From assembly GCA_002923375.1 (NCBI GenBank), contig BEIJ01000005.1:75111-139110 (forward strand): 64,000 nucleotides of DNA, written 5' to 3'. Within the stretch, counting starts at the first letter, position 1. Each line of letters opens with the position of its first letter. Origin of the DNA: a bacterium HR33 (lineage in GTDB: Bacteria > Gemmatimonadota > Gemmatimonadetes > Gemmatimonadales > GWC2-71-9). Below, piece after piece: positions 39,098 to 47,256 of this stretch. Below the pieces are notes generated by a model that was given only the letters and a program-made list of their open reading frames with translations, had not been told where the DNA came from and made no database searches. A program made the position numbers and the translations under genes.

Positions 39098-40044
39098 TGA
39101 ATGAGCGCCGGCCCCGCGTGGCCGTGACGATGGGAGATCCCCGGGGGATAGGCCCGGAAATCGTAGCCAAAGTGCTGGCCGATCCCCCGGAGCCCGCGGA
39201 GTACACGGTCATCGGTCCCGAGGTGCTGATGGGCGATCTGGAGGGCGTGCGGAAGATTGCGGTCGGACCGCGCGGGGTGGCGGCGTCCGGTTCCGGCAGT
39301 TCGCTGGCGGGTATTGATGCGGAGCTTGCTGGCCGTTACGCTGTCGCTGCGGTGGAAACCGCGGTAGAACTGGCTCTCGCAGGGGAGGTGGATGCCGTGG
39401 TCACGGCTCCGGCCGAGAAGCGCGCGCTTCATTTGGCGGGCTGTCGCTATCCCGGGCACACCGAGTGGCTTGCGGCCCTGGCCGGGGGAGCGGAGGTGGC
39501 GATGATGCTGGCTTCGGAGCGACTGCGGGTGGTGCTGGCTACTACGCACCTGCCTCTTCGGCAAGCGCTCGATTGCCTCACCGCCGAGCAAGTGGTGCGG
39601 GTTGGCAGAATAGCGCGCGACGCCTTGCGTGCATGGTGGGGAATATCGAATCCCAGGTTGGCCGTGTGCGCCGTCAATCCCCATGCCGGAGAGGGTGGAC
39701 TCTTCGGGGACGAGGACCAGCGATTACTCGTTCCCGCGGCCAGAGAGCTCGGCGCCGCCGGTCCTTTACCGGCGGACACGGTGTTCGTGCGAGCCATCCG
39801 GGGAGAGTTCGACGCGGTGATCGCTCCCTATCACGACGTAGGGATGACGGCTATCAAGGTCGCATCGTTCGGAAAGGCTGTGAACGTTACCCTAGGGCTG
39901 CCGTTCATTCGTACCGCGCCGGATCACGGGACCGCATTCGACATTGCGGGTAGGGGAATTGCGGATCCCGGATCGATGCGCGAGGCGGTCTTGCTGGCGG
40001 CGAGGCTGGCCCGCGTCTCCGCGGCGGCTGCGGTGAACCGGTGA
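39097..40044 (+). CDS. pdxA: 4-hydroxythreonine-4-phosphate dehydrogenase PdxA
   Basis: NAD-dependent enzyme of the DXP-dependent pyridoxal phosphate pathway. The 315-residue product starts MNERRPRVAVTMGDPRGIGPEIV. It has the metal histidines of the family (YPGHTEWLA, IAPYHDVGMTAIK, RTAPDHGTAFDIAG). An upstream in-frame TTG adds one residue; ATG 39097 in TGATG is preferred. Confidence 0.95.
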   Translation: MNERRPRVAVTMGDPRGIGPEIVAKVLADPPEPAEYTVIGPEVLMGDLEGVRKIAVGPRGVAASGSGSSLAGIDAELAGRYAVAAVETAVELALAGEVDAVVTAPAEKRALHLAGCRYPGHTEWLAALAGGAEVAMMLASERLRVVLATTHLPLRQALDCLTAEQVVRVGRIARDALRAWWGISNPRLAVCAVNPHAGEGGLFGDEDQRLLVPAARELGAAGPLPADTVFVRAIRGEFDAVIAPYHDVGMTAIKVASFGKAVNVTLGLPFIRTAPDHGTAFDIAGRGIADPGSMREAVLLAARLARVSAAAAVNR

Positions 40045-40065
40045 CGCTAGATCGGAGTTGACAAA

Positions 40066-41175
40066 GTGCAAGAATGGGAAATCACGGTGGAGGAACTGCG
40101 CCGGAGCCTGGAGCGCGGCGAAGAGATCGTGCTATTGGACGTGCGGTCCGCCGAGGACCGGCGGGAATGGTTCATCCCGGGTAGCGTACACCGGGATATT
40201 TACGCGCTGCTCAAGAGCGGGGACGCCTCGGCGTTGCAAGACTTTTCCGTAACGGCGGAGTCGCCGGTTGTGGTGGTCTGCAACCGCGGCCGCACCAGCA
40301 TGGTGGCGGTTGAGCTGTTGCGAAAACAGGGGATCCCTGCGGTATCGCTCCGGGGCGGGATGCAAGCCTGGAGTTTAGCGTGGAATCTGGCGGCGGTGCC
40401 CTTGGGGAGCGACGGCGTGCAGGTGCACCAGGTCCGACGCACCGGGAAGGGATGCCTGTCTTACCTGGTCGCTTCCGCGGGAGAAGCGGCGGTGATAGAT
40501 GCGTCGGTGGAAGTGGATGTTTACCTGGAGCTTGCGGAGCGCGGCGGCTGGCGGATAACCCGGGTGCTGGAGACCCATGTGCACGCCGATCACCTCTCCC
40601 GCGGCCGCGCGCTGGCCGAAGCCACCGGTGCAACTCTACATCTGCCGGAACAGAAGCGGGTCAAGTTCGGCTTCTCCCCGCTGGGAAATGGAGACCTAAT
40701 CGGCGTCGGGAAGGCGACGATCGAGGTGCTTGCGGTTCCGGGTCATACTATCGAGAGTGCCTGCTATTTACTAGATGGCAAGGCGCTGTTTACCGGGGAC
40801 ACGTTGTTCTTGGAAAGCGTGGGGCGTCCGGATCTAGCGTCCGAGGCGGACCGGGAAACCCGAGAGCGAGCCGCTCTGCTCTACCGCTCGTTGCGCCGCA
40901 TCGCGGAACTGCCGGGTGAAACCGTGGTTTTGCCGGGTCACACCGCCAGCCCCGTTCCCTTCGACGGCAATCCGCTGATGGCGAGTCTCAGGGAAGTGTT
41001 GGACCGGGTTCAACTGCTCGCTCTCTCCGAGGACCAGTTCGTGCAGGAGATCTTGTCACGGATTCCGCCCCCGCCCTCCAATTACCTGGAGATCGTAAGG
41101 CTCAACGAAGAAGGCGCCTCGGTCGATGATCCCTCCGTCTTGGAGGCGGGCGCGAATCGCTGCGCCGTTGCCTGA
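40066..41175 (+). CDS. N-terminal rhodanese fused to a persulfide-dioxygenase-like metallo-hydrolase
   Basis: Probable sulfur-transfer/oxidation enzyme, 369 residues. Rhodanese domain about 1-112: LLDVRSAEDR, catalytic C72 in VCNRGRTS. Metallo-beta-lactamase fold about 118-330: HVHADH (H171, H173, D175, H176), PGHT (H227), GDTLF (D245), PGHTA (H292). Only the ETHE1/glyoxalase-II type has this set. In the characterised fusions I recall the rhodanese is C-terminal; here it is N-terminal. A hydrolase function (glyoxalase II) is the alternative. The start is GTG 40066. Confidence 0.85.
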   Translation: MQEWEITVEELRRSLERGEEIVLLDVRSAEDRREWFIPGSVHRDIYALLKSGDASALQDFSVTAESPVVVVCNRGRTSMVAVELLRKQGIPAVSLRGGMQAWSLAWNLAAVPLGSDGVQVHQVRRTGKGCLSYLVASAGEAAVIDASVEVDVYLELAERGGWRITRVLETHVHADHLSRGRALAEATGATLHLPEQKRVKFGFSPLGNGDLIGVGKATIEVLAVPGHTIESACYLLDGKALFTGDTLFLESVGRPDLASEADRETRERAALLYRSLRRIAELPGETVVLPGHTASPVPFDGNPLMASLREVLDRVQLLALSEDQFVQEILSRIPPPPSNYLEIVRLNEEGASVDDPSVLEAGANRCAVA

Positions 41176-41187
41176 AGCGGCCGCTGT

Positions 41188-42294
41188 TTAGCGGCGGGCC
41201 ACCATCTCGATCTCCACCATGAGATTGGCTCCCATGAGCGGCGTTCCTATGACGGTCCCCGCGGCTGCCCCGGGTGGGAGGATCCGATCGAGCTGCTCTT
41301 TCACGGCGTTCCAGTGCCGGATGTCCGCCAGGTAAATCCAAGTGTCCACCACTCGGGAGAAATCTAGCGAAGCTGCCTTTAGCGTAGCCTCCAGATTGCT
41401 CAAAACGGTGCGAGTCTGTTCTGCCACGTCGGAAGAACCGCCTCCCACCATTCCCGAGAGGTAGAGCCGATCGGCGGTGGCGATTCCGGGCGAAAGGGGT
41501 GCGCGGGAACGCTGCCTTCCTTCGGCGATGACCACCCTCCTTTCGGCGGAAGCGTCCGCGACGCACTGAATCTCGACTTTGAAGGCCGGGTTCATCAACG
41601 ACGCCCTGACGGTGGCCCGCGCCGGAGGTGCGTCCGCCGGCACGAACTCGGCGTATGCTTGGTTCATGGCACCGAAATCTCGCGGATCGTCCAGAAAGAC
41701 GCGGCAGGTGGCGAGATTCCGGTAGCTCATGCCGGCTTCGGCGAGAATCAGGCCGATGTTTTGCATGATTCGGCGGGTTTGAGTGCCCGCGTCGCCGGTG
41801 ACCGGCTCGTAGGTGTTCGGGTCCCGGCTGGTCACTCCGGCAAGAAAGAGCGTGTTGCCCACCTTGACGCCCCAGGAGTACGGCAGAGCCGGCGCCGCCA
41901 GAGATCGGGGCCGCACGATTTCCTTGGGCGCCGCGGCCGCGACCGCAGAAAGCTGGATCAGGGCTTCGGGATCGGGCAGATCGGCCTCTACTGTGGCGCG
42001 GGCGGGTTGCGCCTCCGTAAAGAACGTCCGGTACACCTCATTCATCCCCTGGAAGTGGCGGGCGTCCTTGAGGAAGACGTTCACGGAGACCACGTGGCGG
42101 TAGTCGAGGTTGCGGCTTTGGAGCTCCCGGCCGAGGTGCTCGAGGGCAAGACGAGTCTGACCTTCTATCGACTGGGGCATCTGGCCTTGCTGCACCGTAG
42201 CGGTGATGTTGCGGAAGTAGTGGAATTCCGCATCCTGAGCCGGGGCGCTTGCGGCCGCCGCGAGCAGTAAACCCGCCAGGGTCGGTTCGAGCAT
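41188..42294 (-). CDS. Secreted protein with three tandem RidA (YjgF) domains
   Basis: A 368-residue exported protein. From ATG 42294 (GGAGG 11 bases before) a signal peptide ends at SAPAQ. Three RidA folds follow: about 25-115 (MNEVYRTFF, PARATVEADLP), 130-245 (LFLAGVTSRDP, MNQAYAEFVP, PPARATVRASL, KVEIQCVA) and 265-368 (LYLSGMVGG, VVDTWIYLAD, GTVIGTPLMG, MVEIEMVARR). RidA normally is a single cytoplasmic domain trimer hydrolysing reactive enamines, its key Arg lying in the PAR motif. Domains 1 and 2 keep that Arg; domain 3 has Gly. One chain could form a pseudo-trimer. Confidence 0.85.
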   Translation of the reverse strand: MLEPTLAGLLLAAAASAPAQDAEFHYFRNITATVQQGQMPQSIEGQTRLALEHLGRELQSRNLDYRHVVSVNVFLKDARHFQGMNEVYRTFFTEAQPARATVEADLPDPEALIQLSAVAAAAPKEIVRPRSLAAPALPYSWGVKVGNTLFLAGVTSRDPNTYEPVTGDAGTQTRRIMQNIGLILAEAGMSYRNLATCRVFLDDPRDFGAMNQAYAEFVPADAPPARATVRASLMNPAFKVEIQCVADASAERRVVIAEGRQRSRAPLSPGIATADRLYLSGMVGGGSSDVAEQTRTVLSNLEATLKAASLDFSRVVDTWIYLADIRHWNAVKEQLDRILPPGAAAGTVIGTPLMGANLMVEIEMVARR

Positions 42295-42321
42295 GGTCTT
42301 GGTTCCTCCCGAGATTGGCAA

Positions 42322-43647
42322 CTAGGCGCTAGTCTTGCTTCCGGTGCGAATCAGCTTGACTCTCCCGACTCGTTTGCCCTCCATTTCCAACACCTCCAGA
42401 ACGCCGCCCGGGACCGGTACCCGGTCTCCCGGTTTGGGCAAGCGACCGAGCTTGCCGAAAATGTACCCGCCTACGGTCTGATAGTCCCGATCCGCGAGGT
42501 CGAGTCTGTAGCGCTCGTTGGCCTGCTCGATTTCCAGATTTCCGGGCAGCAGGATGCCGTCGGCCGCGGCTACGGCGGCGGGTTCGGCGCGATCGTACTC
42601 GTCGTAGATCTGGCCTACGATCTCTTCGAGGAGATCTTCCATGGTCACGATCCCGGCGGTGCCGCCGTACTCGTCAAGTACGATCGCCATATGGGTTTTG
42701 AGGCGCTTCATGTCGGCGAGTACGTCTTCTACCTCCCGAGTGCCGGGTACGAACAGCGCATCGCGGGCGATGGACTCTACCGCGTCGTCGGGATGGGTTA
42801 GCAGGCGGGAGAGAATCTGCTTGGCGTGCACCACGCCCACTATGTCGTCCAGGCTCTCGCGATAGACCGGGTAGCGGGATCTTCCGGTACGCGCCACCCG
42901 CTCCGCCGCTTCGCGGATCGTGAGGGTGTTGGGCAAGGCGACGACTTCGGTTCTGGGAGTCATCACGTCCTTGGCCGTTTTCTCGGTGAATTCGAAGACT
43001 CCTTCGATGAACTTGACGTCCTGCCGGGCGATTCTTCCCGACTTCTGGCTCTGCTCCAAAAGCATCAGTATCTCTTCGGGGGCGTGTACTCGTTCGCTTT
43101 CGCTTACCGGCCGCGCGCCGAGCAACCTTACCAGCCAGTTGGCGGTACCGTTCAGTATCCAAATGAACGGGTTGGTGATAGTGGTAAATTGGATCAGCGG
43201 CCAGGCCACCCACCGGCTGGTGGTCTCCGGGTAGAGCAGGGCTACCGCCTTGGGGGCTAGTTCTCCCAGCACTATGTGCAAGAAGGTGATGAGGAGAAAG
43301 GCCACGGTGCCGGCTACGGCGTGGGTTGCGATCAGGTTGAACGGCGCGGGCAGACTGTGGAAGGCGGATTCCAGGACTCGCGCTACGGCGGGCTCTCCGA
43401 TCCACCCGAGTCCCAGGCTTGCCAGCGTGATGCCCAGCTGGGTTCCGGAGATGTAACGGTCCAGCGATTGAACCGCTTTCTTTACCACTTTAGCTTTGGC
43501 GTCACCCCGCCGGACCATCGCTTCGATGCGGGTGCGGCGTGCGGCGACCAGCGCGAATTCGGCTGCGACGAAGAACGCGTTGGCGGCCACCAGCACCATG
43601 ACGGCGGCGGCCCGAAGCAGGAGGGAAGTAGCGGAAAGCTCGTCCAT
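42322..43647 (-). CDS. CNNM/CorC-type membrane protein with CBS domains (hemolysin C family)
   Basis: Probably a magnesium/cobalt homeostasis protein in the inner membrane. The 441-residue product has a DUF21 transmembrane domain (about 1-190, ANAFFVAAEFALVAARRTR, GTQLGITLASLGLGWIGEP, VLGELAPKAVAL), a paired CBS domain (VMTPRTEVVAL, SRYPVYRESLDDIVGVVHAK) and a C-terminal CorC_HlyC domain (DRDYQTVGGYIFGKLGRLPKPGD). Start ATG 43647 gives MDELSATSLLL; the open frame upstream is antisense to the CDF gene region. Confidence 0.92.
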   Translation of the reverse strand: MDELSATSLLLRAAAVMVLVAANAFFVAAEFALVAARRTRIEAMVRRGDAKAKVVKKAVQSLDRYISGTQLGITLASLGLGWIGEPAVARVLESAFHSLPAPFNLIATHAVAGTVAFLLITFLHIVLGELAPKAVALLYPETTSRWVAWPLIQFTTITNPFIWILNGTANWLVRLLGARPVSESERVHAPEEILMLLEQSQKSGRIARQDVKFIEGVFEFTEKTAKDVMTPRTEVVALPNTLTIREAAERVARTGRSRYPVYRESLDDIVGVVHAKQILSRLLTHPDDAVESIARDALFVPGTREVEDVLADMKRLKTHMAIVLDEYGGTAGIVTMEDLLEEIVGQIYDEYDRAEPAAVAAADGILLPGNLEIEQANERYRLDLADRDYQTVGGYIFGKLGRLPKPGDRVPVPGGVLEVLEMEGKRVGRVKLIRTGSKTSA

Positions 43648-43687
43648 TGGCGATTCTTTAGTCCGGTAAACTACAGCAGTCGGCGCA

Positions 43688-44674
43688 ATGAGGGAAAGTG
43701 ACCGTAGCGAGCGGCCGGGTACGGACCCGCAAGAGCCGCTCTCCCAGCGTTCGCTAGAGTGCGCCTGTCTCACTCCGGTGCTGCCGGCGCACGCGCACCG
43801 CCTGAAGCTGGTTTTGGCGCTTACGGCGGGGTTCATGGTGGTGGAGGCGCTGGCCGGGTGGGTGGCTAATTCGCTGGCTCTTCTGGCCGATGCCGGTCAC
43901 ATGCTGAGCGACGTGATGGCGATCGGACTGGCGCTCTTTGCCGCCTGGATCGCACAGCGTCCCGCTACTCCCGCCAAGACGTACGGCTACCTGCGGATCG
44001 AAATCTTGGCTGCGCTGGTCAACGGTGCCGCGCTGTTTGTGCTGGCGGGCTTCATCGTCTGGGAGGCGGTGCGCAGGTTTGTGGCTCCTCCCGCCGTCGA
44101 ACCCCGAATTTTGTTCGGCGTCGGCGCCCTGGGACTGTTGGCCAACGTGGTGGCGCTGCGCCTGCTGCACGCCGGGCACAAGCATTCGCTGAACGTGAGG
44201 GGAGCCTACCTGCACGTGGCAGGGGATCTGCTGGGGTCGGTGGGTGCGATGGGGGCGGGCGCGGTAATACTTTTTACAGGGTGGTCGGTGGTGGATCCCC
44301 TGGTTTCGATTCTGGTCGCGCTGCTCATCGTCTGGAGCGGCGGGCGGCTGGTTAGGGATAGCGTGGAGATCTTGCTGGAAGCCACACCCCGGCATATTTC
44401 CATGCGGGAGGTGGAACAGCAGATCGCCAGCATACCGGGGGTGTCCAACGTGCACGACTTGCATGTCTGGACGCTCACTAGCGGCGTGGTGGCTATGAGC
44501 GGGCATGCCGTAGTGGGAGACCCTGCGAACAACCAGAAAGTTTTGGAGGCGGTTCAGAATCGGATGGCGGATCTGGGGATTGCCCATGTCACTATGCAAC
44601 TGGAGCAGGACGATACCTGTGGAGGGCAGGGCAACGACGGGGCGGAGCAGGGGGGGTCAGGGCGAGAGCATTAG
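43688..44674 (+). CDS. Cation diffusion facilitator (CzcD/ZitB-type) metal exporter
   Basis: Inner-membrane proton antiporter exporting zinc or similar divalent cations. The 328-residue product has six membrane segments; the paired transport sites are DAGHMLSDV in TM2 and LHVAGDLLGS in TM5. A short His loop (LLHAGHKHSLN) lies between TM4 and TM5, and a cytoplasmic ferredoxin-like domain follows (IPGVSNVHDLHVWTLTSG). It is divergent from the CNNM gene with a 40-base gap. Confidence 0.93.
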   Translation: MRESDRSERPGTDPQEPLSQRSLECACLTPVLPAHAHRLKLVLALTAGFMVVEALAGWVANSLALLADAGHMLSDVMAIGLALFAAWIAQRPATPAKTYGYLRIEILAALVNGAALFVLAGFIVWEAVRRFVAPPAVEPRILFGVGALGLLANVVALRLLHAGHKHSLNVRGAYLHVAGDLLGSVGAMGAGAVILFTGWSVVDPLVSILVALLIVWSGGRLVRDSVEILLEATPRHISMREVEQQIASIPGVSNVHDLHVWTLTSGVVAMSGHAVVGDPANNQKVLEAVQNRMADLGIAHVTMQLEQDDTCGGQGNDGAEQGGSGREH

Positions 44675-44690
44675 GGGGTGGCGGAGGCGC

Positions 44691-44719
44691 TTGTTTTTTG
44701 GCCTGCGGGCCGATATACT
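44691..44719 (+). promoter_or_regulatory. Sigma70-like promoter of the acidic small protein gene
   Basis: TTGTTT (44691-44696), 17-base spacer containing GGCC-TGCG-GGCC, then TATACT (44714-44719). It predicts a start near 44726 and a 5' leader of about 100 bases before the ATG at 44826, in which I see no other feature. Confidence 0.55.
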
Positions 44720-44825
44720 GGCGCGGCATTGGGTGGCTTAGAGGACTGCTAACCGTTCGGCTTTCAAGCAAATGGGATTTTGGGGTCATAGTTCGGTAAC
44801 CTTCTATCCTAGCGGGGGAGGAGTC

Positions 44826-45062
44826 ATGTTGTCCTGGGAGACGTCGCTGTGGCTGCTCGAAGCGCGGCGGCGGCTAGACGAAGACGAGGAGGATTTCGAA
44901 GACTTCGACTTCGACGAGGACGAGGACTTCGAGGACGACGAGGACTACGACGACGAGGACTTCGAGGACGAGGACGAGTACGACGAGTACGACGACCTCG
45001 AAGACGAGTTCGAGGAGGACGACTACGAACCGAGGCCTCGGCGTCGCAGGGACTGGGATTGA
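44826..45062 (+). CDS. Very acidic small protein, hypothetical
   Basis: A 78-residue protein from ATG 44826 with GGGAGGAG just upstream. After MLSWETSLWLLEARRRL about 50 residues consist almost only of Asp, Glu, Phe and Tyr (for example DFDFDEDEDFEDDEDYDDED), ending in a basic tail PRPRRRRDWD. The DNA is a run of gac/gag/ttc/tac codons. No family recognised. An acidic tract with evenly spaced aromatics could mimic nucleic acid, bind metal or bind a basic partner. It has its own promoter and lies upstream of tRNA-Ile. Confidence 0.7.
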   Translation: MLSWETSLWLLEARRRLDEDEEDFEDFDFDEDEDFEDDEDYDDEDFEDEDEYDEYDDLEDEFEEDDYEPRPRRRRDWD

Positions 45063-45206
45063 GTTTGCCGGGAAGCGGATGAAGGGTAGGGTCCGGCGCC
45101 GGGCCCGGGGTGCGGGTGTGCGCCGGGCGGTAGCGGGTGGGGCATCGAGGAGCTAAGTTGCATCAGGCGGCTGGCGACGCTCGGCGCCGGCCGCTAGGTG
45201 TTGCTG

Positions 45207-45280
<74 letters not shown>

Positions 45281-45299
45281 TGACAACGGCTGCCGAGAG

Positions 45300-45337
45300 T
45301 GCGCATGCGTTCGGAGAATGCATGCGCATTTGTTTTT
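45300..45337 (+). terminator. Intrinsic terminator after tRNA-Ile
   Basis: Perfect 9-bp stem TGCGCATGC (45300-45308) / GCATGCGCA (45320-45328), 11-base loop, then TTTGTTTTTT. It lies 20 bases after the tRNA. Confidence 0.9.
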
Positions 45338-45360
45338 TGGTATGCGCCGCGGCTTCGGTG

Positions 45361-45390
45361 TTGACTTTGTAGTACAAAGTACTTTATATT
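45361..45390 (+). promoter_or_regulatory. Promoter with palindromic operator in its spacer, before the DUF4173 gene
   Basis: TTGACT (45361-45366), then TTATAT (45384-45389) with a 17-base spacer, or TATATT at 18. The spacer contains nested palindromes: ACTTTG-5-CAAAGT (45364-45380) and AGTAC-AAA-GTACT (45371-45383). A dimeric regulator bound here would block RNA polymerase. Regulators of the PadR or MarR type are candidates, but none is encoded nearby. Confidence 0.7.
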
Positions 45391-45415
45391 AACTGCCACT
45401 TTGATTGGAGCGCCT

Positions 45416-46867
45416 ATGCGTCTTGCCCAAACCGTTTTGGCCTTCGGGGTAGGCGCTGCCCTGTTGGGCGACCTTCTCTTCCAAGACTCCGGTCTAGGCC
45501 TAAATCTCTTCCTCTGGCTAGCTCCGGTGCTTGCCGCCGGCTTGGGGTTTTACTACCGGAGCGGCGGGCGGGACCGCCGGCTGCCTTGGATAGTCGCTCT
45601 CATGTTGTTTTTCGTTTGGTGCCTGGCATGGCGGGCGTCCCCATTTCTCCGTTTTTGGAATGTTGCAGCGATTCTCGCAGCCGCGATCCTCGCCGTGACC
45701 GCGCTCAGGTGCCGGCTGGGCCAGGCGTGGCTTCCGGACTACGTGAAAGGGGCGGTTCATCTGGCGGCGCGTATCGGGTTGGGAGCGATAGAGGCTGCCG
45801 CCGCAGTCTGGTCCGGAGGGAGCGAGTCTGCCATCGCTTCCCGGGTGCGGAAGGTAGGCGTCGGGTTGGTGCTGGCGGTACCGCTGTTCGTCGTCTTCGC
45901 GAGTCTGCTCGCGGAGGCGGATCCCCTATTCGAGAAATTCCTGGACGGCATTTTTTCCTGGCAGCCGTCCGAGTTTTTGGACCACGCTGCTCTGATCTTG
46001 GTCTTGGCGTGGATAGCGCTCGGTTGGTTGCGCTTGATGGTGGCTCCGCCACGGCCTGCCGAGGGAGGGCAGTGGAGGCTGCCCATCGCTCTGGGTCCGA
46101 CGGAGGTGGGCATTCCTCTGGGAGTGCTGGCGCTGCTGCTGGCGGCTTTCGTAGGGCTGCAAAGCAGGTATCTCTTCGGGGGGGAAGCGGTGCTCCGTTC
46201 CAGCGGTTTGACTTACGCCGAGTTCGCCAGGCGGGGTTTTTTCGAGTTGGTTACCGTGGCGGCGCTGGTCGTCCCGCTGCTGTACGGGGCTCAATGGGTT
46301 TTGGACCGTACTGTTCGCGGAGCGGTGCAGAGTTTCCGAGCTTTGGCCTCCCTGCTGGGAGTTTTGGTGGCGCTGGTAATGGTTTCGGCGCTGGGCCGGA
46401 TGCGGTTGTATGTGGAAGCCTACGGGCTCACCGAAGAGCGGCTGTACGCGGCGGTGTTCATGATCTGGATCGGTGTGGTGCTGGGGTGGTTCGTGCTGAC
46501 CGAACTGCGCAGCCAGCAGCGGCGCTTCATGACCGGTGCGGTGGTGGCCGGATTCGCGGTTCTGGTTTTCCTCAACTTTCTGAATCCCGACGGCCTGGTG
46601 GCCAAAGTCAATCTCGAGCGCGGCCTTTCGGGACAGGCGCTCGATGTGGAGTACCTGGGCCAGTTGAGTGCAGACGCCGTCCCCGCGGTGGCCGCGGCGT
46701 GGCCGCATTTGGACTCGAAGGCGCGGTGCGAACTTCGCCGCACCCTCTTCGCGCGCGCTGTCCCGGTTCGGGATTGGAGAGAATGGAATTGGGGTGTAGC
46801 CAGCGCCGCGCGAAGGGTCGGTGGTCTAGACGCCGACGATGGTTGCGAGGCAATACCCGCTCCGTAG
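45416..46867 (+). CDS. DUF4173-type polytopic membrane protein
   Basis: A 483-residue inner-membrane protein with about ten membrane segments. It matches the DUF4173 pattern by YLFGGEAVLRSSGLTYAEF followed by ARRGFFELVTVAAL, and YGLTEERLYAAVFMIW. Start ATG 45416 has TTGGAG 5 bases before it. DUF4173 proteins have no settled function; they are often next to regulators, and here an operator overlaps the promoter. The last 60 residues are soluble (LDSKARCELRRTLFAR). Confidence 0.82.
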   Translation: MRLAQTVLAFGVGAALLGDLLFQDSGLGLNLFLWLAPVLAAGLGFYYRSGGRDRRLPWIVALMLFFVWCLAWRASPFLRFWNVAAILAAAILAVTALRCRLGQAWLPDYVKGAVHLAARIGLGAIEAAAAVWSGGSESAIASRVRKVGVGLVLAVPLFVVFASLLAEADPLFEKFLDGIFSWQPSEFLDHAALILVLAWIALGWLRLMVAPPRPAEGGQWRLPIALGPTEVGIPLGVLALLLAAFVGLQSRYLFGGEAVLRSSGLTYAEFARRGFFELVTVAALVVPLLYGAQWVLDRTVRGAVQSFRALASLLGVLVALVMVSALGRMRLYVEAYGLTEERLYAAVFMIWIGVVLGWFVLTELRSQQRRFMTGAVVAGFAVLVFLNFLNPDGLVAKVNLERGLSGQALDVEYLGQLSADAVPAVAAAWPHLDSKARCELRRTLFARAVPVRDWREWNWGVASAARRVGGLDADDGCEAIPAP

Positions 46868-47210
46868 TGCGTGTGCGCCGGGGCGCGCCAGCGGGCGGAA
46901 CTGGTTCGAGCTGCGGACGTAGAATGCTGGGGATCTACAAGGGACCTTTGTCAATTCGTTCGGAAAGCGGTCGTTCGCCGCCGGAGTTCAGCGCACCCTG
47001 GCTCGAGAAGATGGCGGGGCCCTGACCTCTTTTGCAGCGTATCGTTTGGGCATCGTTTCGGGTTGCGACGAGCGCTTTCTCGCGGTTGCCGGCAAGATTC
47101 CGGCGCTTCCCATGGCGCAAGTGCTGGGCGGTATCGAAGCAGGGCGTGGCGGCATCGAGATCGGATACGCCGGTCTCGTTGCCACCCTCGCGCCGAGCTT
47201 CCGTTTTTGA
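46863..47210 (+). pseudogene. Decayed outer-membrane beta-barrel gene fragment
   Basis: The 389 bases between the DUF4173 gene and the convergent Asp-box gene are not empty. One frame reads GRNWFELRT, a TAG at 46920, then NAGDLQGTFVNSFGKRSF through LGIVSGCDERFLAVAGKIPALP to the end LVATLAPSFRF with TGA at 47208. It has alternating aromatic/polar strands and a terminal Phe like the last strands of a small barrel. No start codon follows the TAG for about 120 bases, so this looks like the 3' end of a gene with an internal stop and a missing 5' part. Confidence 0.55.
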
Positions 47211-47256
47211 CGCCCGCAGCTATGGGCCAGTCTCCTGGGACATCGGTTTTCGCCGT

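Noticed and set aside
45063-45206. Possible rRNA operon remnant beside tRNA-Ile
   Set aside because: No 16S/23S or tRNA-Ala sequence is seen on either side; only GC-rich inverted repeats without clear function.
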